DNA of 64,000 nt from Carallia brachiata (taxonomy: Eukaryota; Streptophyta; Magnoliopsida; Malpighiales; Rhizophoraceae), in contig JADCRB010000067.1 in the NCBI GenBank assembly GCA_021464245.1, forward strand, positions 3,925,359 through 3,989,358, written 5' to 3'. Position numbers and translations under genes: made by a program. Below, piece after piece: positions 10,841 to 22,700 of this stretch (its first letter is position 1; each line of letters opens with the position of its first letter). The notes beneath the pieces were generated by a model, which was given only the letters and a program-made list of their open reading frames with translations, was not told where the DNA came from and did not search any database.

Positions 10841-11940
10841 GAGTCATTGTAGGTAAATTGTGAACGTGTGATTGATTGAGGCATTAACGGTTTAGATTGT
10901 AAGCGAGTGAAGTTTGGGTGGACGGCCAAGTGCATGCAACGCAATAAATCTACACACATGGCTCCACATGCGTCAGCTGCCGTGGCCCTTTATTTATGGT
11001 TTTCTTTATCATTTTTTTATACCCATATTCCCTGATGCATACGAAAAAATTTTTTTTTTATAAAAATAACTTCAACATAATAATAAGATAATATAAATCA
11101 GTTAAATTTGTTAAAAAAATAAGTAAATTATCAATAATTATTAAATAAAATTGTATTATTATTTATTATTAATTAAATAGAATTAGATAATGTTGCTTGC
11201 AGTGGTGAAGCCACTCCAATTCTAATGCGGGCACTTAGCCCCCAATGAAATTTGAAAATTTTCAACACTAATATAAAAATTTTAAGGTTAATTTTACCAA
11301 AAATCCTTATTGCCCCACTAAATAATATAATTTTTGTAATTTAATTTAAAAACGGTAGATAAGAAAGAAAATTTTGTTAGAATATACAAATGTGATCTAC
11401 AAAACTTTATGACTGAAATTTTTTTTGTATATTTTATATCAATACGTAGAAACTATTTTGTGTTCTCTTAATTGTGTAGCTAAGTTATTATAGATGTAAA
11501 TTTTTCTTTAAATTTTTTGTCACATGAACTATTCTTAATACATATTTTAGTCAAACATACAGTAAAAATTACACGAGTTCTTTAATTTACAAGTTAGAAT
11601 TCGGATTCTGTCTTTTAAAAGATTAAGACGGGCCAACTAATGATATGTTGTTAAAATCAGTTTTAATTATTTTGGTGGTTCTCTTTTTCCCACCAGAAAG
11701 TAGAAACACTCTCTTTGGCATTCTCTTTCTCTGGGCAATCCTAAATATTCCCGTCACCTCAAGCCCTCGTTGCTTTGAACGCAACTGCTGTCACAAAATT
11801 ACTATCTCCCCATATATGGTCCTGCCGCAGAGTTGATGGAAGAGCGGTTTTGTCTATCAGTAAAGTCGAGGATATAAACCCCAAATCTAAACTCCAATTT
11901 TATACTCGGTTACTAGACTATATCTATTAGTACCCAATGA
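10841..11940. other. intergenic, no gene seen
   Basis: Mixed then AT-rich sequence. Short ORFs (for example 11645-11836) have no recognisable similarity. No RNA gene seen. Confidence 0.5.
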
Positions 11941-12560
11941 GTTGTCTCTATTCTTAAATTATATGAATATGGATAGGACGATATGGACACGGTAGACATA
12001 GATATGGAGACACGCTAATTTTAAAAAATTAGGTACGGACAAGGCTATATATTTGTGTGTGTATTTTAATTTTATTTATGTTTGATCTGTATATATGAGA
12101 CAGTAAAATTATCGTCATCAATAAGAGGAATAGAAAAAAAATGAGTCTTTTTTATTTTTTTTCTTGTTCTATTGGTTTTCAGAGTAACTTATCTATAACT
12201 CTTTATCGAGTTGCTTGAGGCGTTCATTGATTTGTAAGCAATGTCACAATAAAAATTTGAAATCTTGATTTTGTGATTTCAATAAAACAAAAAACTTATG
12301 AATTAAGTAAGTTAGAATCCAAAAAAAATTCTAAATGATGAGTTTATTTTTTTTATTTTTTTAAAAATTTTTAAAAATAAAAATACTAAAATATCGTTAA
12401 ACGTGTCCTAAGCGTATCCGACACACCTTTTCACCGTATCCGACATGCGTGTCCAATTTTTTTTTAAAATTTTTTCGTGTCCTAAACGTGTCAGACGCCT
12501 GTCCATATTCAACGCGTATCCGATACTTGCACAACTTTAAATTTAGAATATCTGTGCATC
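11941..12560. mobile_element. degenerate foldback element rich in GGATACG/CGTATCC
   Basis: The left side (about 11965-12045) reads GGATAGGACGATATGGACACGG and GGAGACACG in pieces. The right side (about 12400-12530) reads CGTGTCCTAAGCGTATCCGA and CGTATCCGACATGCGTGTCC, i.e. complementary motifs in inverted order. This resembles common plant MITEs with GTGTCCGATACG-type ends. Boundaries are approximate. Confidence 0.45.
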
Positions 12561-13546
12561 CCAGCTCTATTCTTATAGCTAGCTCCACAATTAGCTTAAA
12601 TTAACTTTGACGTCAAAGAATTGTTGCAAGTCCAACATTGAACTTAAATATTTCGCGTAGTCCAGTCCAGTAAAATTTTGAAATTTTAACCTTGAGAATC
12701 TCACGTTTCACCAATTTTTGTTTTTTTTTTTTTAAAACATGAAGTATACGGCAAACAGAAAGAAAGGCAAGAGGCCGGGTCCTCTCCGACTGGTTTTCAA
12801 AATAATTGAAATTTAATATGACTTTCAAATAATAGAGTATCGGACAAAAAAACGAGAGGCAAAAGAGATAAAAACGATATAAATGAGGAAAGCTGACGCC
12901 ATCGCCGTGGCTTTTTATTACCCACCGACTGCTCGCTACTGGATCGATCCAGCTGGCCTGACAGTGGTCCAGCGGGCAATGCTTCCATGGCGCCTTTCTT
13001 GCAGCGCGCAAACAAAAAAAGAACCCAAGGCACGTGCGGCATTTGCAACTATTCCCGGCCAGCTGGTGTGGCCCTGTGTGGGTCCGCGGGGCTACTAGCT
13101 TTCTGCTCTCATAGGATGTGAAAGACTTTGACGGCGTAAAAAAACAGTGAGAACAGTACGGAAAAATAAGCCATTTATCTAATTATTAATATATTTATTT
13201 TTTAAATTTTAATAGTTTTTTTATAAAATAAATTTTACTGGATGTGTAAGTCATCGAATCTTTGAGTTGGGTCGGAATACCTTCTGTTTGTTAAAATCTC
13301 ATTCAATAACCTCGAAAGAGGCGATCCACATTTTGAATACTAATGGCGTCAAGTGTGACTTCGTCATTAGAGTTTTGAGGAGCAAGCCTGAGTTCAACGT
13401 TACGCATTACTGCTTGTATTTGAAAATAATTCTCAACATAAGTCAGTCATGAGAGAGCACGAGCATAAAAATTTGAATTTAATACTCGCAGCGTGAAATC
13501 ACGCTGACATACTACTGAATTATTATTTCAAATGATAATTTACACC
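12561..13546. other. intergenic, no gene seen
   Basis: 12880-13090 is notably less AT-rich and carries overlapping short ORFs on both strands, none of which I recognise. The rest is AT-rich. Confidence 0.5.
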
Positions 13547-14025
13547 GTGATTGATAATTTTGAAAGGAAAAAAAAAAAGAAAAACATTTTCTATTCTTTT
13601 TCTTTTTTATTTATTTTTTATCAATTCAAATAATTACTTTTTATTTTTTTTCTTACAAATTATTATTAATTTTCTTTCTCACAACTTTCTAATAATTATT
13701 TTTTATTAATCATAACATTATCGTTACTGTACTAATTTTTTATTTTTTTTTCTTTTCTATCTACTTTCTTCATATCTAATCACACCCTTATGTCGTGATT
13801 AGATATGAAGAAATTGAATAAAAAGGAAAAGAAATAAAAAATAATACAATAATGATGATATTATATTTGATAAAAAGTAATTATTAGAAAGCTGTGAGAA
13901 AGAAAATAAATATTAATTTATAAAAAAATAAAATATTATTATTTGAATTAACAAAAAATAAATAAAAAATATTTTTCTTTCTATTTTTTTTTCTTTTTTC
14001 TTTAAAAATTTCCAATCACATCATT
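13547..14025. mobile_element. 475-bp palindromic foldback element
   Basis: The left arm (13547-13793) and right arm (13800-14021) are reverse complements at roughly 75-80% identity along their length. Both arms carry TTTCTCACAACTTTCTAATAA-type sequence (or its complement) and both inner ends read ATATCTAATCAC; the outer ends read GTGATTG and CAATCAC. The loop is only about 8 bp (CCCTTATG). Either one large-TIR MITE or two head-to-head copies of one element; internal motifs resemble MITE family A. Confidence 0.75.
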
Positions 14026-14690
14026 AATAATTCTCTTACTCTTACATAGCTACACCATGTAAGTGTGTCTACTCAGCCACTCTTACTATGCTGTTATTAA
14101 ATAGATCTTTTATTAAACTTATTATGAAAAAAAAACTTTAAGAACTTTACACAGAGAACTTTAAATAATTTTAAAATAATATACATTATTATATTAAATA
14201 AATAAATAATTAATTAAAATTTATTTAATAAAACTATATTATTATTGTTAAACCAACTGCTTGGTGGTTATCATTTATTTTTTCCATGTGAAATGAGAAT
14301 GGAGGGAGAGATTCGCAAAAGATGTTCGACCGTACGCTGGACCTTCTTTGAAGAAGTACGATGGCTGCCTCTTGCTTGATTGATTTTTTTTTTTAGTCAA
14401 ATATTTGATTGATTAATCGATATGATGCGGTCCTCTACTGGACCTTTTGGCTGAGAATTGGATAATAATTTTGGTATTGGATTACTGATTGCAATAATAC
14501 ACAATAATAATTTATACAATATAAATAAATTTTGTATAAATATTTATCATATCATTATAAGTTTTATTTACATTTTATAAAAGTGTTACCGTCACAATAT
14601 TATAGCTATTAATTGTGTATATGTAATTATTTTATGTATAATTATAATTAATCATAATTGATAAAATATAATTTGATCATAAAAACTCAT
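14026..14690. other. intergenic, no gene seen
   Basis: AT-rich sequence including a poly(T) micro-insertion at 14376-14414, described separately. No ORF or RNA gene recognised. Confidence 0.5.
14376..14414 (-). mobile_element. poly(T) micro-insertion with 10-bp direct repeats
   Basis: TTGATTGATT occurs at 14376-14385 and at 14405-14414. Between them lie a T run and AGTCAAATA. Minus-strand reading ends GACT then poly(A). Same architecture as the insertions at 8.2, 32.2, 51.9, 57.3 and 58.4 kb. Confidence 0.5.
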
Positions 14691-15030
14691 GTCCCCTTGT
14701 ATTAGACACTACATAGGTTTATATTAGATATATACACACTATAATTTTACAATCCTATTAATTCATACGTTAACACTCTTTTTGCATATCCCTATAAATA
14801 TGAGTATCCTTACCCCTTATAGGTAAGTCCTAAGGCTATGTATCTACACATCTATCACTCTTTAAACACACTTTCTTTACACTTTTAATACTAATTTAAA
14901 TATCAGAGTGCTAACGTCAGAGAGAATCCTGACTTTTCGAAATCGTGCTTTATTTTGTAAGTGTTAGACCCGATCGATTATTTTTCATGCAGTACCTCCA
15001 TATGAGATGAGTCTGGTACCCCTCAATGAT
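14690..15030 (+). mobile_element. LTR-like remnant with TATA box
   Basis: A TATA-type CCTATAAATATGAG (about 14790) is followed by ACCCCTTATAGGTAAG and then TCAGAGTGCTAACGTCAGAG (about 14905), an order typical of the U3-R-U5 part of plant Gypsy LTRs. No internal coding domains are found beside it, so it would be a solo or fragmentary LTR. Ends not defined. Confidence 0.35.
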
Positions 15031-15119
15031 GATTTTTTTCATCAATAATAAAAAATAAAAATAAGATAATAAATAAGCAATAATTTCTTTTTTTTAATTA
15101 AAAAATTAGATTTATTATG

Positions 15120-15300
15120 AGTATGACGGTCATCAGATTAGTGAGTCAAAATCAGAGTAACCCCTATTAGTTTGAATCTCGTTCAACTACCCACAAGGGC
15201 AGACACGTCACTTGAGTACTGTTGAACCCAATGAGCCTTCTCCATATCCGGTCACAATATTAACGAGTTTTAAAATGATAAACACGCTCCTATTAAATCC
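15120..15300. repeat. dispersed repeat family R1, copy 1
   Basis: Contains AGTACTGTTGAACCC and, further on, CACAATATTAACGAGTTTTA. Related sequences occur at 32420-32540 and 63280-63390, all with a TATTAACGA/GTTAACGA core and ACTGC or similar nearby. Probably an old SINE- or TRIM-type element; family not identified. Confidence 0.45.
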
Positions 15301-17390
15301 CAAGTAATTAGGCAGACAAATTTTCTAATGTCAAAATTCAAAACTGAATTGTAAAGGAAAAAAAACACGCTAAATAATTATTAAACCACTACTTCAAGTA
15401 ATCAATTTCTTCTGACAAGTGTGTGTGAATCCTTCATACATTGACAATGAAAGCTTCATTACAAACAGGAACGATGAAAGCCTCTTCCAAAGCATCGGTT
15501 TCTGTCATGGGAGTTGGGATCCCTACACCATTTTCCTTTTTCGCTGTCACATTGAACTCAAAATGAGGTCCATTATGCCGCCTCCCAGAAAAAAAAAAAA
15601 AAGCATGAATTAACTCAATTAAGTGCTTTTAGACTTTTTTTTATTATTTTAACATAGAGTATTAAATAACTGCATATTAATGACTAGGATGTCATGCACC
15701 CATCAAATTGCCATATATACTCAACCTAATTAACCAGTACCCACGAAATATATTTTCCATCTAACTTAAAATAAAAACTATAAATATTTGTAACAACTTA
15801 TAAATTATCACACAGTAGAAATCCCACAAGTATAATTTTAAGAGTTGTTTGATGTGATTTATTCGTTAAATTCTCTTAGAACAATTAAGTGATCTATTTG
15901 GCTATGAACTAAATAATATGAATAATTCTTACTATTTTCGTAAATACTTGCTCTGTTTTTAAGATTCAAATTTGAGACTTTTATACTAAAATTATAAGTT
16001 GTAATAAAAAAATTTAAGAACTTTGTGATATTTTGTTTCTAAACAAACAACCAAGAACATTATGAATGTTTATCAAACAGCAGCATAAAAAATGAAAAAT
16101 ATTTTATGAATGTCCTTGGCTGAAAATAAGTGGTCTTGGCATAGTTGAAAATGTATGCGAGTAAAGAATTCATTTTAATTAAAATGGTTGAAAATATATT
16201 TTTAATTAAAAAATTTAAAATTTAAATATTAATTCTCTCTCTTGTTTATCTTTCTTTCTAATAATAGACAATTATTTTCTCTTAAAAAAAAAGGCATCAG
16301 AGCTGAGACACGTGATCGGTATCGCGCGGTGATCCCAAAGCAATGGCAATGCACGTGATATAGCAAACGCTGGTCAATTGTTTTCTTTTTTTAATTAACA
16401 AATGTAATTGTACGTACGCACATTAGATACGTAGATACGTCAATCATGAGGTTGGATATTTATTTTAGTAGCTGAAAGAAGTGTCTCTCAATTACGAGGT
16501 AGAAGATTTAACTCTTATCAATTTTATTTTTTTTACTCTTTATATGTCCAATAGAATTCATTGTAAATCAAAACAAAAAAAAAAAGACACGACAAACACA
16601 ATTAATAAAAAATTACACAAATTAAAATTTATACTAAAAAAATAATATTTTACCATTATTTTATCAATTATGTATGATGAGTCCGACAATAAATATGTAT
16701 AACAAGTATTTCTCAAGTCTCACTGATTGGTCATAAGAGTACCAAAAGGTAGAAATCCAATAAGGTGGGTACAAGAAATTTTCTGATGGTAAGTTTTATT
16801 TATTTTCGTGATTAATAGAGGCGTATTGGTTTACATTTTTTATTATTCCTATAATAATCGGGGCATTATTACAATTGTTCTTTACACGAACAAGATACCG
16901 TAATGTGGCAATATATGATCATTGATGATAAATTTATAATCCTAGAAATGAGATCACCAGCAAGATTAAAATTTTGGATTCTGGAATTACTGGCCAGATT
17001 AGTAAATTATGGTAAAATTCTTTTTTTTTTTTAAAAAAAGGACATTCGGAACCGTTGAATAGTTCGATTCACATGCATGATGCATGCATTTAATGGGCCG
17101 TGTCGGTGAAAATGGGCCGTGGGACCCAATAGAAGGCAGTACTTGATGGCAAATACGTCGCTTACAGGACGGGATAAGGCCGTCACGTGAGAAAAATGCT
17201 TGCTCAAGTCAATTCATATGGTTGTGTCTTTGTGCAACCTAACATGGCACCTTACTTACCGCTGTGACTCTCCTTTGAAATAATAAATATGTTTGAGAGA
17301 AATATGAAATGTATTTAAAAATTTGAATTTGAAACTGCACACTTAATCTATATTAACTAGAAAAATTATCATTATTGGATATGTGTTTAT
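15300..17390. other. intergenic, no gene seen
   Basis: AT-rich throughout, with short ORFs only (for example 15419-15613, unrecognised). A GC-richer patch lies at 16300-16380 and 17040-17260. Confidence 0.5.
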
Positions 17391-17790
17391 TTTAGATTGA
17401 AGTACTAAATTGAAAAACACAAAGAACATCCAGATAGTTGGGTTTCAGACTCAGCTACTTAATTAGAAATCATCATGGAGGACATTAGGTTGATCTACTA
17501 TTATTAAGGAGGATACTAGGTTAAGCTAGGATTAGGGTCAAACACCTGTAAAAGGAGATGCAACTATGGAAGACCAGAGTTTATCTCCACCATTAGTACT
17601 TTGATGTATACGTTAGCACTAAAAGTATGGAGAGTAGAGAATAATGTATGAATGATATAAGTTTATATACTTACTTAGGAGAGAATAAGGTGCCCCTTAT
17701 TTATAACGTTTAAACAGGTACATATGTGACGGATCTTATTATAAAGGGGTGCTAACATATAAGTCAATAGGTCTGTAAAATAATATAGTA
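17390..17790 (-). mobile_element. LTR-like remnant, opposite orientation
   Basis: On the minus strand a TATA-type TTATAAATAAGGGGCACC (about 17700) is followed by an ATTCTCTACTCTCC stretch and CTTTTAGTGCTAACGTATAC (about 17620), paralleling the TATA and AGTGCTAACGT order of the 14.7-kb remnant. Direction is opposite. Ends not defined. Confidence 0.3.
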
Positions 17791-19733
17791 TGTGTGAACA
17801 TGGAATGAGTCTATGTAACAGTAGATATAAAGAAGATTAGATTTTAAGAACCAATGAATTCAATTTATTTCTTATCACATACGATTTTAAGTTTGCTCTT
17901 AACTTTAGACTATCATTATACTAATTATTCGAGCTGAGATTTTTATCGTGTTACAGACTTAGAGCAAAAGCTGCATGTTCGCTATCATTTTATTATATTC
18001 GGAAAAACCCTCGCGGCCTCAAACAGTTTTTATACGATATACAAGGTCTTGGCAAACTCTAGTACATTAATATTTTGCATGTAATATTTTGTTGTATTAC
18101 AACTCTTTGTAGTGACCTAGCGGGTCCTTTACATTTATCCGGATATTTTCCTTAATAGCTTTCATTAAAACAGGTTTCTTGAGATTTCCTTAACAGAAAC
18201 AATAATGTAACGTATCTCTATTGATCTATCTACTACCTTAATCCTGCAAAGAATCTTAGCAATATCATGTCACTTTCTCAGTGCTATTGAGGAAAACGTA
18301 ATGCTCAGTTCAAAGTATTGAAAGGAAAGTAACTCGCCAATTTTTGCACTAATTTAGCAAGGCAATGCATGTGAGCCCACTTGGCATATGGAAGATCACA
18401 TGCCCTGTTTTTGATCGTTGATCACATGCCACTTTAGTCGCTAATTATCTTAACGAAACTTGCGACAAATGGTAAGACCCTAAAGAATGTATTAATGATG
18501 GATGCAATTTTCTTTTCTTTTTTTAAATCAAAAAATGTGAGAAGAAACAAATTGCAGAAAAGGAAAATAATTAGAAATCAATTAAGTAATGATACTGCCT
18601 TTCAAAAGAGTTAGACCAAGTATATCTACACAAAATAAATCTTGAAGGTCTGAAGGAAAAGAATCTCACACATACAGAGGTTGGTCCATAAAAATATCTA
18701 ATAATTATAAAATCAGCACAGAAATTACCCAAACTTATTATACCGTAAGTTACACAACAAAAAATTGTCCTCAACTGTCTAATAAACATCCATTCCTTCC
18801 CTCTATGGTCATTAGGAGGCACTGGTTTTAAGATGGATCTCTTGTTAGTAACTCAATAACGTCTAAGTAGACTACATTTTAAAGCTGAAAACCTACTGTT
18901 GTAAGATTTAATGGTTTATATTATGGTATGGAAAAAACTAACAGCAATATTTTCGGCTTTTTCTCTTCCCTTATTATGATTTTTATTCAATTTTCAAAGT
19001 CAACTATTCAATTGACCAAACTAAAAAAACATCGGCTACAATTACCGGTTCAATCGTTTAAATTGGTCGATTTCCCAGCTCAAAGGCCGATTCATTGTTT
19101 ACCTAATTTTCTAGCAAAATTGGATCGAATTAGTGGCCGATCAAAAGATCAACCGGTCATATTGATCAATTCCGTCCGATTCTTACAACTATGACAACCT
19201 ATTGCTGTGAGATTTAATGGAATGTTATTGATAAAGCCAAACGGCAACATTTAAAGGAGCACATGGTAGACATGTAAAATAATAAAGTTTGGTAAAAAGA
19301 AAAAACCCAATTAAAAATAAAAAATACTAAAACATAAAAAATTACTTTACTGTTCTCTCTTATATTATGCCTCATACACTTATTTTGCCTGTTGCTGCTT
19401 AGCAAAACGATACCCTTATGTTATGCTTATTTATCAGTCAACAAATAAATTTAAGAACGATGGTGCTAGAAAATTAGTAATTTGCCATAAAAGTCGACTG
19501 TTGAGAACATAGAGTTTTAACCAGCATTCATTTAATATTTCGAGCGTGCCTATTAATACAAAAAACAAAGGGAGGACTGGATACAAAGTTGAGCATATTT
19601 CAAGCGCAAGAAACCACACAACATTAAAATTCAACAGCAAACCACAGCAAACATGACATAAACCCTCCCCTCCACCAGCTAGCCAGGGACAAAATTTTGA
19701 AAACAAGGAAGAGCAGCTTGGAACAGTACAATT
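17790..19733. other. intergenic, no gene seen
   Basis: No gene recognised. Between 18913 and 19197 is a CCGGTT/GGCCGA-rich stretch flanked by a 22-bp direct repeat (18891-18912, 19198-19219); see findings. The last few hundred bases hold the CCT1 3' UTR. Confidence 0.5.
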
Positions 19734-22700
19734 CTATTCCTCTTCATTCTGAGTGTCATCTTTGACAAGCCTGATCATGTCGTCAATTCGAAGAATTGTT
19801 ATGGCCGCTTCAGTGGCAAACTGGAAAGAAAAACATGCAATTCATTATGTTTAGGGGATAATTGAAAGCCACCCATACTCATTAATAAGTAAACTATTTT
19901 CCAGAGCTCTTTTACCTGAATTATCTTTATCTTGCTCATTGCAGGTTCAATGACTCCAGCTTCTAAGTTGTTTCGTATGGTCCCCTTTGAAAGGTCTAGT
20001 CCCATGCTGCAATAAATTTGGGAAGATAATTATAAAACCAAAGAGATAAGGAAGTAAATTTCAAGTAGAGGAAACCGACAGAGGAGGGCCTCTTTGTTTT
20101 TTCTGGTGGTGTAAGTACGCCACCTAAGAAAATTTGGGAAACCACGTCCCCTTATAACATACCTGGACAAATGTTTCTTATCAGCCTTTGTTTGCGCGGT
20201 ATGGTGGTAAGCACGAAGTTTTGCAACTAATTCGGTGGCATCCTTGGCAGCATTGACGGCAAGAACCTGCATGGTATGTTAACATAATCATGCTCAAGGA
20301 AATGCATGAATAAAAAAAAATAAAAATCAATAATGCACCAGCATTTTATTCCAGACCTTTGGTATAATCAACAAAGATTCTGCAAACTCTGCAATTGCTA
20401 GTTGCTCCCGCGAACCAAGAGTTGTAGCAAGGTACTCCAAGTACACAGACAAGGCAGCCTCAACAGCACCTCCACCTGCTACTACCTAATGCCAATACCA
20501 CGGGTTCAACACAAATGCAGAGATACCGACAATCAACTTCACATTAACATAGGGATGACGAGGGAACACTATCTGTAAAAGCTTCTAGACAAATCATATA
20601 GGGATGTATATGAACAGGTCTCTAAGTTTACCGTATTAGATTCAAGGGTCCTCTTAACAATAGATAAAGCATCATGCAGGGCCCGCTCCATCTCATCAAG
20701 CATATAGTCATTTGCACCTCGAAGAATCAAAGAAACCTAAGCATAAAGAAGTGATGAATCAGAGAGACCATTCCAGGTATCAAAGCATCATCTGCCAATC
20801 AACATGGTTAAACATAGCAAAAAACTTATCATTTTGTTATCTTGAATAAGGTGGATTAAACATGGTTAAGTAAATCACTCACTGCACTTGTAGTCTTTGT
20901 CCCTTTTATCATAATCACATCATCATCAGCAATGCGTTCCTCCACAACTTCTTCAGCATGTCCCAGCAATGATGAATCAAATGTTTCCTCCCCTTCCATG
21001 TCAGCAAAAGTTGAAACCTTCAGGCAACCAATGAAAAAAAATAAAATGAGAAAGCAATCAAGTAAGGTCAATTTTAACACACAAACGAAAACATAAGACT
21101 GCAAGAATAAACAAATAGTAAGGTGGAACTGATGGTTCAGTCGGAGAAGGGGGAAATCTTCAGGTAATTGGGTAGCTTTTCTTTAAATTTGAGAATGGAA
21201 TTCAGGTAATTCATCATTTGATAGCCAAAATGCACATGGCTTGCAACATTGCTAAATTTTCCCTTTTGAGCCAAACAACAAATCTGTTTACTCGGAAGAC
21301 ATCATGACTACTACAACATAAGTTCTAGGAATATACCAGTGTTGCACCAGTTGCCTTGGCAACATGGCGCATATCCTCTTTCCGAACACGTCTCACAGCA
21401 ATAGCCCCAGCCTCCACAAAATACTGAAACCACAACAAGAAGCACAAGAGACAGATGAAAAAAGCTTCAACGTCACCCAGATAAGCTTTCTACGTGATAT
21501 TACAATGGAGAAGCACATGAGCAGAAAAAGATAAGTCTGGCCCAATAATGAAGCTTCACCACCATATCGTTCCATGCATCAAAGCATCTTTGGCATGAAA
21601 AAGTGATTTTCAACACTGATTTAATAAGGTTGCAAAAAAAATTCTTTTCAAGACCTTCAATCCTAGGTTTGACTGCCTAGATACAATTTAACCTTTGTTC
21701 TCCCCCTACCAGGAAAGGTATTAACCCCATGGTGCCAGGTACAGAAGGCATGACTAATAAACTTCTACAAGCTAACAAACCATTATTCAATGGTCTCTTT
21801 TTGAGGAGAAGGCCATGCAAGGATGCCAGTAAATCAAGAATAGAGTCGACCACGGATGAGGCACATGGCAGTCCCAGAAAAAATTGGAGAGATGAAGACT
21901 GAAGACTTACTTTAAGCGCCATGTCATCAATTCCCTTTGTGGTTAGAACAACATTCGCCCCAGCTTTCAGGAGTTTTTCAATCCGTTCCTTTGTCATATC
22001 AGCTTCTCTGTAAGATAGAGGTATTATCAGGACTACAACAACAAAAACAGTAGAAAGTACAATTTCATAATTCCTGCTTTCAAAGACCAATATAACTCCT
22101 CCAAAGCATGATGCAATACCATCCTTAGATTCATAAATGTAGCATTGGTACATAATTAGAAGGAACCAATAAAATCCAAACCCAAATTGAAAATGTAAAG
22201 TTTCAAAGCATTAGAGTTTTTCTGATCACCTTTGACGAATTTTTTCAAGCTCCCTGGGATCACTGACCAAGACTTGTACACCCAATTGCATCTTTGTTTT
22301 CTGAAGATTAAAGTCAAGACAAGCAATTCTAGCAGGTGCAACCTTCAAAGGCATCCCTTGAGCAGCACGACCAGTATTCAGAGCATAACCATTCAAAAGG
22401 TAACTATCTCTTGCACTTTTTCCATGAGCTTTCAAAATATTGATGCTCTGAAAGAATAAAAAAGCAACATTATCATTACAACCATAAACAGAAAATTTGG
22501 AAAGGAAAAAAAAAAAAAAAACAGGGGCCTTTTGGTTGGAAAATGGAGAGGGGGAGGGGAATATTAATATGCTTTCATATACTGCTAAGTTTGGTGTGGC
22601 AAATCAACAAAATAGCCAACCTTTAAATTAGTAGAAATGACAAAATTTAGTACAAGAACCTCTCATAAAAATATATGATGCAAACAACAAACCTTGATAG

